The notes under the pieces are model-generated. The model searched no databases, was not told the origin of the DNA, and worked only from the letters and a program-made list of their open reading frames with translations. Of a stretch of 8,596 bases of DNA, positions 1 through 6,142 are shown one piece after another. The stretch spans positions 1 to 8,596 of the forward strand of contig CAMCXJ010000092.1 of NCBI GenBank assembly GCA_945883455.1, written 5' to 3'. Source of the DNA: Prosthecobacter debontii. GTDB lineage: Bacteria > Verrucomicrobiota > Verrucomicrobiia > Verrucomicrobiales > Akkermansiaceae. Each line of letters starts with the position of its first letter. The first letter of the stretch is position 1. The translations under genes were made by a program, and so were the position numbers.

Positions 1-1069
1 CGGGCGTCGGTGCGGGAACATCCGGCGGTCTCGAAACGGGTGACGCAGGCACCACGGATTCGGGGGTGAGAGTTTCGACCATACCGTTATTGACTGCCGC
101 CGTATCAATCTCTTGTTTGCGATCCTTCAGCACTAGGTATGCGGCCACGGTCATAGCGCCGAGAACTCCGATGAGGAAAAACTTGCCCGCCGAACTGCCA
201 CCGCCAGTCTGCACCGGTATGGGCCGGCCGATAGCGGTTAATGGTCGCGGAGCTGGGGCTAGCGCGGACTTTTGCTTCGCGGCGATCCATTTCTCGAGAT
301 CGGCAGACATCGCCGCGACGTTCGCATAGCGCTGGGCGGGATCGAGGTTCGTCGCCTTGCGCCAGATGGTATCGAGCCGGAGGTTGCCGGACGATTGGGT
401 AGGCGGCGTCATAGATCCCGCTGGGTCGATGCCGGTCAGCAACTGATTCATGATGACCCCGACGGAATAAATATCCGCAAGCGCGCCCGCTTGGTTCGGA
501 TCCCGAAAAACCTCCGGCGCGGTGTAGCCGGGCGTACCCATCACCAAGCCCAGTTCATCTGAATCCGCAGCGTGGGCCAGTCCGAAATCCGCGACCTTTG
601 GCTCCCGTTTCAGCGTGAGCAGGATGTTCGATGGCTTGATGTCACGGTGTACAATGCCGTTCTCGTGCGCATGGGCCAAGCCGTCGCAGATGCCTTTCAC
701 GATGGACACAGCTTGAGAGGCCTCGACCGCCTGATTGTAGCATGCTTCGTGGAGCGATCCTCCCTCCACATACTCCATGACGATGTAGGGCATACCGTCC
801 ACATCTCCATAATCAAAAACGCCAAGAAGATTCATGTGGTTGAGCCGCGCCATCGACTTGGCCTCGGCAATGAAAGACTCGCGGAATTCCTCACTCTCGC
901 CCATTTGATGCGGCAGCACCTTAATCGCGATATCCCGATCCAGCGATATCTGACGTCCCTTGTAAACTGCCCCCATTCCACCCTGTGCGATGAAGAACTC
1001 GACATCGTAATGGGGCAGGAGTTCCGCCAGATATTCGGGGCTGGGAGCTTGGAAAAAATGGCTACTCAT
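1..1069 (-). CDS. Membrane-anchored Hanks-type serine/threonine protein kinase (3' end cut by window)
   Basis: Phosphorylates Ser/Thr on unknown target proteins; the catalytic domain should lie in the cytoplasm. The 356 visible residues show a complete kinase domain at about 24-262: glycine loop AQGGMGAVYKG (28-38), ATP lysine K50 in IAIKVL, helix-C glutamate E69, catalytic loop HRDIKPSN (141-148, D143, K145, N148), DFG (161-163) and the TAPE element (183-186). All catalytic residues are present, so it should be active. A proline-rich linker follows, then one membrane segment at about 297-314, then a Thr/Pro-rich outer stretch that runs off the window. The ATG at 1069 was chosen because the domain begins about 23 residues later; no Shine-Dalgarno is visible. 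It lies 97 bases downstream of the Nramp-like gene on the same strand, and I saw no strong terminator or promoter in that gap. The sensor domain, if there is one, is outside the window. The style (MARLNH..LLGVFDYG) resembles verrucomicrobial kinases as I remember them. Confidence 0.93.
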   Translation of the reverse strand, partial: MSSHFFQAPSPEYLAELLPHYDVEFFIAQGGMGAVYKGRQISLDRDIAIKVLPHQMGESEEFRESFIAEAKSMARLNHMNLLGVFDYGDVDGMPYIVMEYVEGGSLHEACYNQAVEASQAVSIVKGICDGLAHAHENGIVHRDIKPSNILLTLKREPKVADFGLAHAADSDELGLVMGTPGYTAPEVFRDPNQAGALADIYSVGVIMNQLLTGIDPAGSMTPPTQSSGNLRLDTIWRKATNLDPAQRYANVAAMSADLEKWIAAKQKSALAPAPRPLTAIGRPIPVQTGGGSSAGKFFLIGVLGAMTVAAYLVLKDRKQEIDTAAVNNGMVETLTPESVVPASPVSRPPDVPAPTP

Positions 1070-1166
1070 AAATCTGAGGTGAACGCGGAAGTGACAGGTG
1101 CCAAGAACCATCACCACAACCCCGCGATGCATAAAAGTTGCGGAAAAAGTGGGCGGACTTCGACTC

Positions 1167-2693
1167 CTATTTCAAAACTTTCTCATAAAACGCGTATGTG
1201 CCGGCGACAAACAACCCCGCGCAACTCATCCATAAACCGATGTCCCACAGACGTCCGGGCATCAACCTCACATCACAGCAGCGGTAGCGAAAATACAAGG
1301 CCGCTGCACCTAGCATCGGCAAAATCAGCGCTCCCATGAAACCACCCGCCAGCACCAACTGCTCCGGTGCCTTGAAAAAGGCATAACTCGCCAAAAATAG
1401 CAGCGGCAGGCAGATGCAGAACAACCGCACACACCAGCGGTAGGATTTGTCGTCACCGGACGCCACACCGAAGACCCGCAACGCATCGGCACAAACCCGC
1501 GCATGGCTCGCAGTCGCGACGAAAAAGGTCGAGTAAAGGACGGCGAATGCGCCGAACAAAAACACCGCCTGGGCGGCCTCGCCAAAAACTGGAACATACA
1601 TCTGACCCAAGGTTCTGACCATCTGTTCACCGCCCGGATTGAGGCCGGTGCGTCCCAGAATCGCCGCACCTAACAGATAAAATCCAATGGTCGCGAAGGT
1701 GTAAACGATCATCGAGCACCATGCGTCCCAGCGCAGTATGCGGATCCAACCCTGCGCCCGCGACTCCCATTCCGGCGAATCATCGCGCGGCCCTGTCCAC
1801 TTCGCGTATCCTTTTTCCAAACACCAATACGGATACTGGATCAGCTCCGTCGCCCCGACCCCGATGATGCCAAACGCCGCTAAGGCCAAGAGCATACCCT
1901 TGCCCGCAGGGACTTGGAAAGTCATCCCGCTGAGCAAGTCCGCCCATGAAACGCGCCACTCCGGCAAGGCTTGCAGAAAGAACAAGTTCACCATCGTAAC
2001 CAGGGTAAAAGACGCCACAAGGAAGGTGGAAACGTTCTGAATCAGGCGGTAACGCCCCACCACTAGCAGAACGATCGACACCAGGGTGACGATCGTCGCC
2101 CAGACCATCGAGTCATGGGAAACCGGTTTTTCCTTTCCCTCCCATTTCGAAAGTTCCGCCTGCGCCGTCTCGCGCTGCGCCGCGATTTTCCCGAGGCTCG
2201 CCGACATGCGCTCATCCCCTTCGAAGCGCCCGATGATCTTGTCCGCCACCTTCACCCGGATCTCCGCGTCCTCGCGCACGTTTGTTTCGGCACCCGCCTC
2301 ACTGAGCGGTTGCTGGATCGCCATCGCCTGCCCGACCCCACCGATGATTCCCCCGAGCTGGATCAACGCCACGAACGTGAACACCAACCAGAACCAGCAC
2401 AGCCAGTTCACCCGGAGCCGGGGGCCGGGCACCATGTTGAGTCCGTCCAATGTCGTCCGTCCGCTGGTGATCGTGAAACGCCCGAACTCGATCTGCACGA
2501 ACACCTTGATCAGGCAGCCGATGATGATCAGCCACAGCAGGACAAAACCGGCCTCCGCCCCCACCGCTGTCGTCGCAATCAGCTCCCCCGAACCTACGAT
2601 TGATCCAGCAATGATGAGCCCCGGCCCGAGCTGTCGCAGAATGCCTCGGATGGACGTGGGCGGATCTTTGAGTTCGTTCATTTCCGCCACCAT
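1167..2693 (-). CDS. Divergent Nramp (SLC11) superfamily transporter
   Basis: Predicted inner-membrane transporter of 508 residues with about 11 hydrophobic segments. The N-terminal GPGLIIAGSIVGSGEL (23-38) matches the Nramp TM1 signature GPG followed by the helix break, but the metal-binding DPGN is replaced by GSGE (34-37). In TM6 the usual MPH is replaced by TEL (282-284, in GATELIQYPYW). The canonical Mn2+/Fe2+ ligands are therefore missing and the substrate cannot be assumed to be a divalent metal. A charged stretch at about 128-195, rich in Glu, Lys, Arg and Ala and probably helical, lies between TM3 and TM4. Most Nramp proteins have only a short loop there. Start: ATG at 2693 or the in-frame ATG at 2681; the second is preceded by a weak purine-rich GGCGGAA. 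The gene is in tandem with the kinase downstream but nothing shows they share a function. Family membership is fairly sure; the substrate is not. Confidence 0.85.
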   Translation of the reverse strand: MVAEMNELKDPPTSIRGILRQLGPGLIIAGSIVGSGELIATTAVGAEAGFVLLWLIIIGCLIKVFVQIEFGRFTITSGRTTLDGLNMVPGPRLRVNWLCWFWLVFTFVALIQLGGIIGGVGQAMAIQQPLSEAGAETNVREDAEIRVKVADKIIGRFEGDERMSASLGKIAAQRETAQAELSKWEGKEKPVSHDSMVWATIVTLVSIVLLVVGRYRLIQNVSTFLVASFTLVTMVNLFFLQALPEWRVSWADLLSGMTFQVPAGKGMLLALAAFGIIGVGATELIQYPYWCLEKGYAKWTGPRDDSPEWESRAQGWIRILRWDAWCSMIVYTFATIGFYLLGAAILGRTGLNPGGEQMVRTLGQMYVPVFGEAAQAVFLFGAFAVLYSTFFVATASHARVCADALRVFGVASGDDKSYRWCVRLFCICLPLLFLASYAFFKAPEQLVLAGGFMGALILPMLGAAALYFRYRCCDVRLMPGRLWDIGLWMSCAGLFVAGTYAFYEKVLK

Positions 2694-2733
2694 CTTCGCT
2701 GATCACGCCGCAAGCCAGATGAAAAAACATTAG

Positions 2734-2764
2734 TAAATACGAAGAATGCTGCCGTCGATTTCAA
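2734..2764 (-). promoter_or_regulatory. Weak candidate promoter upstream of the Nramp-like gene
   Basis: On the minus strand TTGAAA (2764-2759) and TATTTA (2739-2734) resemble -35 and -10 boxes and lie about 40 bases upstream of the transporter start. The spacer is 19 bases, longer than ideal, so this is only a candidate. The rest of the 2694-2918 gap shows no gene and no clear terminator on either strand. Confidence 0.2.
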
Positions 2765-2918
2765 CCCCCATCGCCAGAGGGATTGATGTAGCCATGGCAC
2801 ATGGGATTTCAGTTGGAAAGCGTGAGATATCTCGCCGTAACCACCCATGATATGTACTTTATCTAAAGGCAGGCATCATCGCCCTTCTCAAATAACTCCA
2901 TGCTTGGTCGGGAAATCT

Positions 2919-3194
2919 TTAGTCCGCTGCAACGAAACCCCGCCGCGTGTGCTTGCAGCGCAACGGCTTACCTTCCTCGTTAGGGTTCCATCCGTTTGCG
3001 TTTCCGAAATCAGCCGCGTCCATAACCATAGATATGGTGACCACCCGCGGCAACTCGGCGATCAACTCACGCCCACCTATCGCGGCGTTCGTGTAGATCG
3101 ACACCTCGTTGACCCCACTCCGGTTCTTCATCATCCAGCGATACTGGACGTCACGATGGTTGAGCGTCTTGTAGCCTTTATTGGATAGCGACAT
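2919..3194 (-). CDS. Small conserved-looking protein of unknown function with YRW and GWNP motifs, coupled to the FKBP gene
   Basis: A 91-residue soluble protein with no signal peptide or membrane segment. I cannot assign a function. An N-terminal YRW (18-20) is followed by alternating hydrophobic residues that suggest beta strands (30-57). The C-terminal half holds a helix-like stretch ending in GWNPNEEGKP (68-77). This YRW ... GW.P layout recalls small uncharacterised proteins I associate with Planctomycetes and Verrucomicrobiota, which is memory and not a search. The start is strongly supported: its ATG (3194-3192) overlaps the FKBP stop TGA (3196-3194) as TGATG, the usual sign of translational coupling. 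It should therefore be made together with the exported FKBP, although it lacks an export signal itself. A plus-strand reading across the same bases looks like a shadow. Confidence 0.72.
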   Translation of the reverse strand: MSLSNKGYKTLNHRDVQYRWMMKNRSGVNEVSIYTNAAIGGRELIAELPRVVTISMVMDAADFGNANGWNPNEEGKPLRCKHTRRGFVAAD

Positions 3195-4417
3195 CAGCGG
3201 ACGATCTCGAGCAGCTCGATGTCGAAGACGAGCATTCCGCCGGGCCGTCCGCTGCCAGGGACGACGGGGCCGTAGGCAAGATCTTCCGGAATCCAGAAGC
3301 GACGCTTCTCGCCGACCACCATGAGTTGCACGCCTTCCGTCCAGCCTTTGATCACACCGCTGAGCGGAAATTCAGCGGGCTCACCACGGGTCACCGAGCT
3401 GTCGAACATTTTCCCATCCGTCGTCCATCCAGAGTAGTGGACTTTCACGGTATCTGCGGCCTTGGGTTTTTCCTCACCCTTACCTGCGGTCAGCACCTTG
3501 TGGGCGATTCCGCTTTCGGTCTTCTTCGCATCGGCCGGGGCGGCGGCGACGTCTTCGGGAACAGCAGGTGCAGGTGGTGCGGCCTTGAAGGAGACCAGCT
3601 CGATGTCCGCGACGATCAATCCGCCGGGAGCCTGCGGCTCAGGCAGCCAGCATTGGCGCTGCTCGCCCGTCTTCATCCCGCCGATGATCTCGGCGAGTTC
3701 CGGCGGCAGTTTATCGAGAGGCACGCTGGGAGGCGCGGGCTGGGTGCGGCTGTCCTGCACCACCTGACCGTCCGTGGTCTTGGCTGTGAAATGGAAGGTG
3801 ACAATTTGATCCGCTCCCGGCATCTCACCCTCGCCTTTCTTGGTGATCTTGTAGGCGACCCCACCCTTCGTTTTCTCGGCATCGGCCGGTGCCTTGGCTG
3901 CTTCCTTGATGGCGATCAGTTCCACATCAAAGACCAACATTCCACCGGGGCGGCCGCTGCCCGGAACAGCCGGGCCGTAGGCGAGTCCTTCCGGAATCCA
4001 GAAACGGCGCTTCTCGCCGGTCACCATCAACTGGAGACCTTCGGTCCAGCCTTTGATCACGCCACCGAGGGGGAAACTCGTAGGCTCACCGCGGCTCACC
4101 GAGCTATCGAACATTTTCCCATCCGTCGTCCAGCCGGTGTAATGAACGGTCACTGTATCGGAGGCAGTGGGTTTTTTATCGCCGGTTCCGGCATTGAGGA
4201 CTTTCGAGGCCAGACCGCTCTCGGTCTTTACAGCATCGGCGGGGGCGGCGGCTACATCGGCAGGTGTTTCGGGCATAATCTTTTTAGGTTGGTCAAGCGC
4301 CGGTTCATCGGCGGCGGGAGGTTTTGCGACCGGAGTCTCTTCGGAATGCACAAGGGCGGGCAACGCCACCAATGCGGCGGCAATCATCAGGGGAGTCGTG
4401 AAATTCTTTAATTGCAT
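3194..4417 (-). CDS. Exported FKBP-type peptidyl-prolyl cis-trans isomerase with three FKBP repeats
   Basis: Catalyses cis-trans isomerisation of X-Pro bonds, assisting folding of exported proteins. The 407 residues start with a Sec signal peptide (K4, hydrophobic 9-23, probable cleavage after VHS at 25), so it acts outside the cytoplasmic membrane. An Ala/Pro-rich linker follows, then FKBP domain 1 (about 65-170), domain 2 (about 183-277) and domain 3 (about 300-405). Domains 1 and 3 keep the active-site set: VHY, FD, R.EP, VIKGW, LAYG and the final LVFD. Domain 2 is degenerate: Tyr becomes Phe209-type (FHF), VIKGW becomes ELAEIIGG, the AYG loop is deleted and the last aromatic is Ala (IVAD), so it is probably not catalytic. 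Each domain is introduced by APADA.KT..G.A.K (58, 176, 293). The ATG at 4417 has no Shine-Dalgarno. The stop overlaps the next gene's ATG. Confidence 0.93.
   Translation of the reverse strand: MQLKNFTTPLMIAAALVALPALVHSEETPVAKPPAADEPALDQPKKIMPETPADVAAAPADAVKTESGLASKVLNAGTGDKKPTASDTVTVHYTGWTTDGKMFDSSVSRGEPTSFPLGGVIKGWTEGLQLMVTGEKRRFWIPEGLAYGPAVPGSGRPGGMLVFDVELIAIKEAAKAPADAEKTKGGVAYKITKKGEGEMPGADQIVTFHFTAKTTDGQVVQDSRTQPAPPSVPLDKLPPELAEIIGGMKTGEQRQCWLPEPQAPGGLIVADIELVSFKAAPPAPAVPEDVAAAPADAKKTESGIAHKVLTAGKGEEKPKAADTVKVHYSGWTTDGKMFDSSVTRGEPAEFPLSGVIKGWTEGVQLMVVGEKRRFWIPEDLAYGPVVPGSGRPGGMLVFDIELLEIVR
3203..4258 (-). repeat. Imperfect tandem triplication of an FKBP module inside one gene
   Basis: Copy 1 (4258-3908) and copy 3 (3553-3203) encode residues 54-170 and 289-405, which differ at about 22 of 117 positions by my count. 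They share runs of identical DNA, the longest noted being 26 bases at 3402-3427 and 4107-4132, exactly 705 bases apart. Copy 2 (3892-3587) between them is much more diverged and has lost the active site. All three begin with the same APADA.KT linker, so the linker was duplicated with the domain. Confidence 0.85.
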
Positions 4418-4424
4418 GGCGCGG

Positions 4425-4453
4425 CAGTTTTCACGCTACCCGCCAGCTGTCAA
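4425..4453 (-). promoter_or_regulatory. Candidate promoter of the FKBP gene
   Basis: On the minus strand a perfect -35 box TTGACA (4453-4448) is followed after 17 bases by a poor -10, AAACTG (4430-4425). If used, transcription would begin almost at the ATG (4417), giving a nearly leaderless mRNA. This would fit the missing Shine-Dalgarno but is an inference. The rest of the 196-base divergent gap (4418-4613) contains no gene that I can support. Confidence 0.3.
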
Positions 4454-4613
4454 CCGTCCTCTGAGTTCGGCGGAGATCCGGCATTCATGGCTGGTCTCCC
4501 CTACGGCAGCCCCGACACCGCTGAAAAATCCGATTTTGCCCTTTCCGCGCCGCCCCAAGTTCGCTGTATTCGCCCTGCCGCCACGGAACCACTGCCACCC
4601 GCCCCTTTTTCCC

Positions 4614-6047
4614 ATGCTCATCCTTCTCGTCGCCCTGCCCATCCTCGCTTTCCTCGCGATCCTGCTTGGCGCTCCCGCCCGGCTCACTGCGATTGCCGCG
4701 TCCGCCATCAATCTCATCCTCGGTCTCGGCTCGGTGTTCTGCTGGAAAGAGGCGATCTGGAATTTCTCCCTGCCGGTTTTGACGAAGCCCGCAATCAACC
4801 TCAGCTTCGGATACCTTGATGGCATGAGCCTCGTGATGGTGATCCTTTCCGTGATCGTGACGATGGCCGCCGTACTCTCCGGGAAAGCTCCGGAAGGCCG
4901 CGAAAAACTCTACTACGGTTCCTCCCTGTTGATCGCCGCGGGAGCCATCGGAGCCTTCGCCTCTACGGATCTGTTCTTCTTCTACGCATTCCACGAAATG
5001 GCATTGATCCCCACTTTCCTGATGATCGGCATCCTCGGCCGCGGCGACCGACGCGGGATCGCATGGAAGATCACGATCTACCTCGGCCTCGGCTCTCTCA
5101 TTCTTCTCGCTGGATTGGTGTGGCTCGCCTCGCTGGCGGGCACCTTCGACATGCGGGAAATCAAGAACCTCGCCGGCACCATCGATCCCGCCGCGCAGAA
5201 AGGCATCGCCGCGCTGCTCATCGTCGGCTTCGGCACGCTCGTTTCGCTGTTCCCCTTCCACTCCTGGGCCGCGCCCGCCTACGCCAGCGCCCCTGCCCCG
5301 ACCGCGATGCTCCACGCCGGCGTACTGAAAAAATTCGGCCTCTACGGTTTGCTCCGCGTCGCCGTGCCTCTCGTGCCGGAAGGCATGCAGGCATGGCTCA
5401 CGCCGCTGCTTGTGTTGCTGTTAGGAAACATCCTGTGGGTCGGCTTCGTGACCCTATCGCAGAAGCGCCTCGACACCCTGCTCGGAAATTCCTCGGTGAT
5501 GCACATGGGCTACATCTTCCTGGCTATCGCCGCGCTGATCGCTGTGCCCGGCAACACCCTCGCCCTCCCCGCCGCCGTTGTCCTGATGTTCGCACACGGC
5601 GTTTCCATCGCGCTACTCTTCGGCCTCGCGGATCGGATCGAGCGCAGCACCGGCTCGCTGGATCTCTCCGACATGGGCGGCCTCGCAAAATCCGCGCCCG
5701 GCATGGCGTTCTTGTTCGGCATCGCCGCGATGGCATCCATCGGCCTGCCAGGCCTCGCGAACTTCTCCGGCGAAGTGCTCGTTTTCCTCTCCGCTTTCCA
5801 AAACTACGTGCCCGCCAATGGCCTCGGCCCCGTCCAGATCGCCTGCATCCTCGCGATCTGGGGCGTGGTGATCGCCGCCGTCTATATGCTCCGCGCCTAC
5901 CGCAATATCTTCCAAGGCCCCGCCGTGAAATCCACCGAGAAAGCCGCTGACCTCACCCTCACCGACCACATCCCCGCCGTCCTCCTCACCGTAGCCCTCC
6001 TCGCCGTCGGCTGCTTCCCCAACCTCCTCCTGAACCTTCTGAAGTGA
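4614..6047 (+). CDS. nuoM: NADH-quinone oxidoreductase subunit M (complex I antiporter-like subunit)
   Basis: Membrane subunit of respiratory complex I, one of three proton-channel subunits related to Mrp antiporters. The 477 residues (E. coli NuoM has 509) form about 14 hydrophobic segments. Key channel residues, by alignment to E. coli NuoM: TM5 glutamate E128 in FHEMALIP, TM8 lysine K240 in GVLKKFGLYG, H297 in SVMHMGY, H328 in FAHGVSIALLFG, and TM12 glutamate E387 in LANFSGE. The TM7 motif is unusual. Where most NuoM have F.VKVP..PFHTWLPDAH, this one reads FGTLVSLFPFHSWAAPAY (206-223), so the broken-helix lysine (E. coli K234) is Leu209. The reading frame stays open upstream to 4167, but that part is antisense to FKBP. 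The ATG at 4614, in MLILLVALPI, fits the family N-terminus. A pyrimidine tract, not a Shine-Dalgarno, precedes it. It heads the nuoMN unit; nuoL, its usual upstream neighbour, is absent. Confidence 0.95.
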   Translation: MLILLVALPILAFLAILLGAPARLTAIAASAINLILGLGSVFCWKEAIWNFSLPVLTKPAINLSFGYLDGMSLVMVILSVIVTMAAVLSGKAPEGREKLYYGSSLLIAAGAIGAFASTDLFFFYAFHEMALIPTFLMIGILGRGDRRGIAWKITIYLGLGSLILLAGLVWLASLAGTFDMREIKNLAGTIDPAAQKGIAALLIVGFGTLVSLFPFHSWAAPAYASAPAPTAMLHAGVLKKFGLYGLLRVAVPLVPEGMQAWLTPLLVLLLGNILWVGFVTLSQKRLDTLLGNSSVMHMGYIFLAIAALIAVPGNTLALPAAVVLMFAHGVSIALLFGLADRIERSTGSLDLSDMGGLAKSAPGMAFLFGIAAMASIGLPGLANFSGEVLVFLSAFQNYVPANGLGPVQIACILAIWGVVIAAVYMLRAYRNIFQGPAVKSTEKAADLTLTDHIPAVLLTVALLAVGCFPNLLLNLLK

Positions 6048-6069
6048 AGCACGAAGCAGTAAGCACGAA
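6047..6069 (+). repeat. Short direct repeat just after nuoM
   Basis: AAGCACGAA occurs at 6047-6055 and again at 6061-6069, a period of 14 bases, starting on the last base of the nuoM stop codon. Just beyond, CTAAATGGGA (6073-6082) can pair imperfectly with TCCCCCTTTAG (6097-6107), a weak hairpin without a following T-run, so not a convincing terminator. Confidence 0.55.
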
Positions 6070-6102
6070 ATCCTAAATGGGAACTCAGAGAATCCGTCCC
6101 CC

Positions 6103-6134
6103 TTTAGAATTTAAAATTTAAAATTTAGAATTTT
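6103..6134 (+). repeat. AT-only repeat in front of nuoN
   Basis: A 32-base stretch that is almost pure A and T in an otherwise GC-rich region. TTTAGAATTT appears at 6103-6112 and 6124-6133 around AAAATTTAAAA. It ends 8 bases before the nuoN ATG, where CCCCCGCC takes the usual place of a ribosome binding site. It could act as an unstructured entry site for ribosomes, an UP-like promoter element, or a copy of a dispersed genomic repeat; the sequence alone does not decide. Confidence 0.6.
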
Positions 6135-6142
6135 CCCCCGCC

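Noticed and set aside
1070..1166. Promoter or terminator between the transporter and the kinase
   Set aside because: Only T-rich patches and 3-base-pair hairpins could be found, not enough to support either.
572..1339. 255-residue plus-strand open frame
   Set aside because: It runs across the antisense of two real genes (kinase and transporter) and the gap between them, with no domain pattern.
2847..3188. 113-residue plus-strand open frame opposite the 91-residue gene
   Set aside because: No motif and no start signal, whereas the minus-strand gene has a TGATG coupling and conserved-looking motifs.
3326..4411. 361-residue plus-strand open frame
   Set aside because: It lies entirely antisense to the FKBP gene, is rich in Arg, Gly and His, has no recognisable domain, and its internal repeats merely mirror the FKBP repeats.
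4167..4613. 149-residue N-terminal extension of NuoM
   Set aside because: The first part is antisense to FKBP and the rest is low-complexity Pro-rich text. NuoM proteins begin close to MLILLVALPI, so the ATG at 4614 is preferred.
4485..5315. 276-residue minus-strand open frame opposite nuoM
   Set aside because: Very rich in Glu, Gly and Arg, as expected for the antisense of a GC-rich membrane protein gene, and with no motif.
5063..5950. 295-residue plus-strand open frame inside nuoM
   Set aside because: An Arg/His/Pro-rich shadow in a second frame of nuoM, typical of GC-rich DNA.
6073..6107. Possible terminator hairpin between nuoM and nuoN
   Set aside because: The stem is short and mismatched and no T-run follows at the right place; it also sits inside a likely operon.
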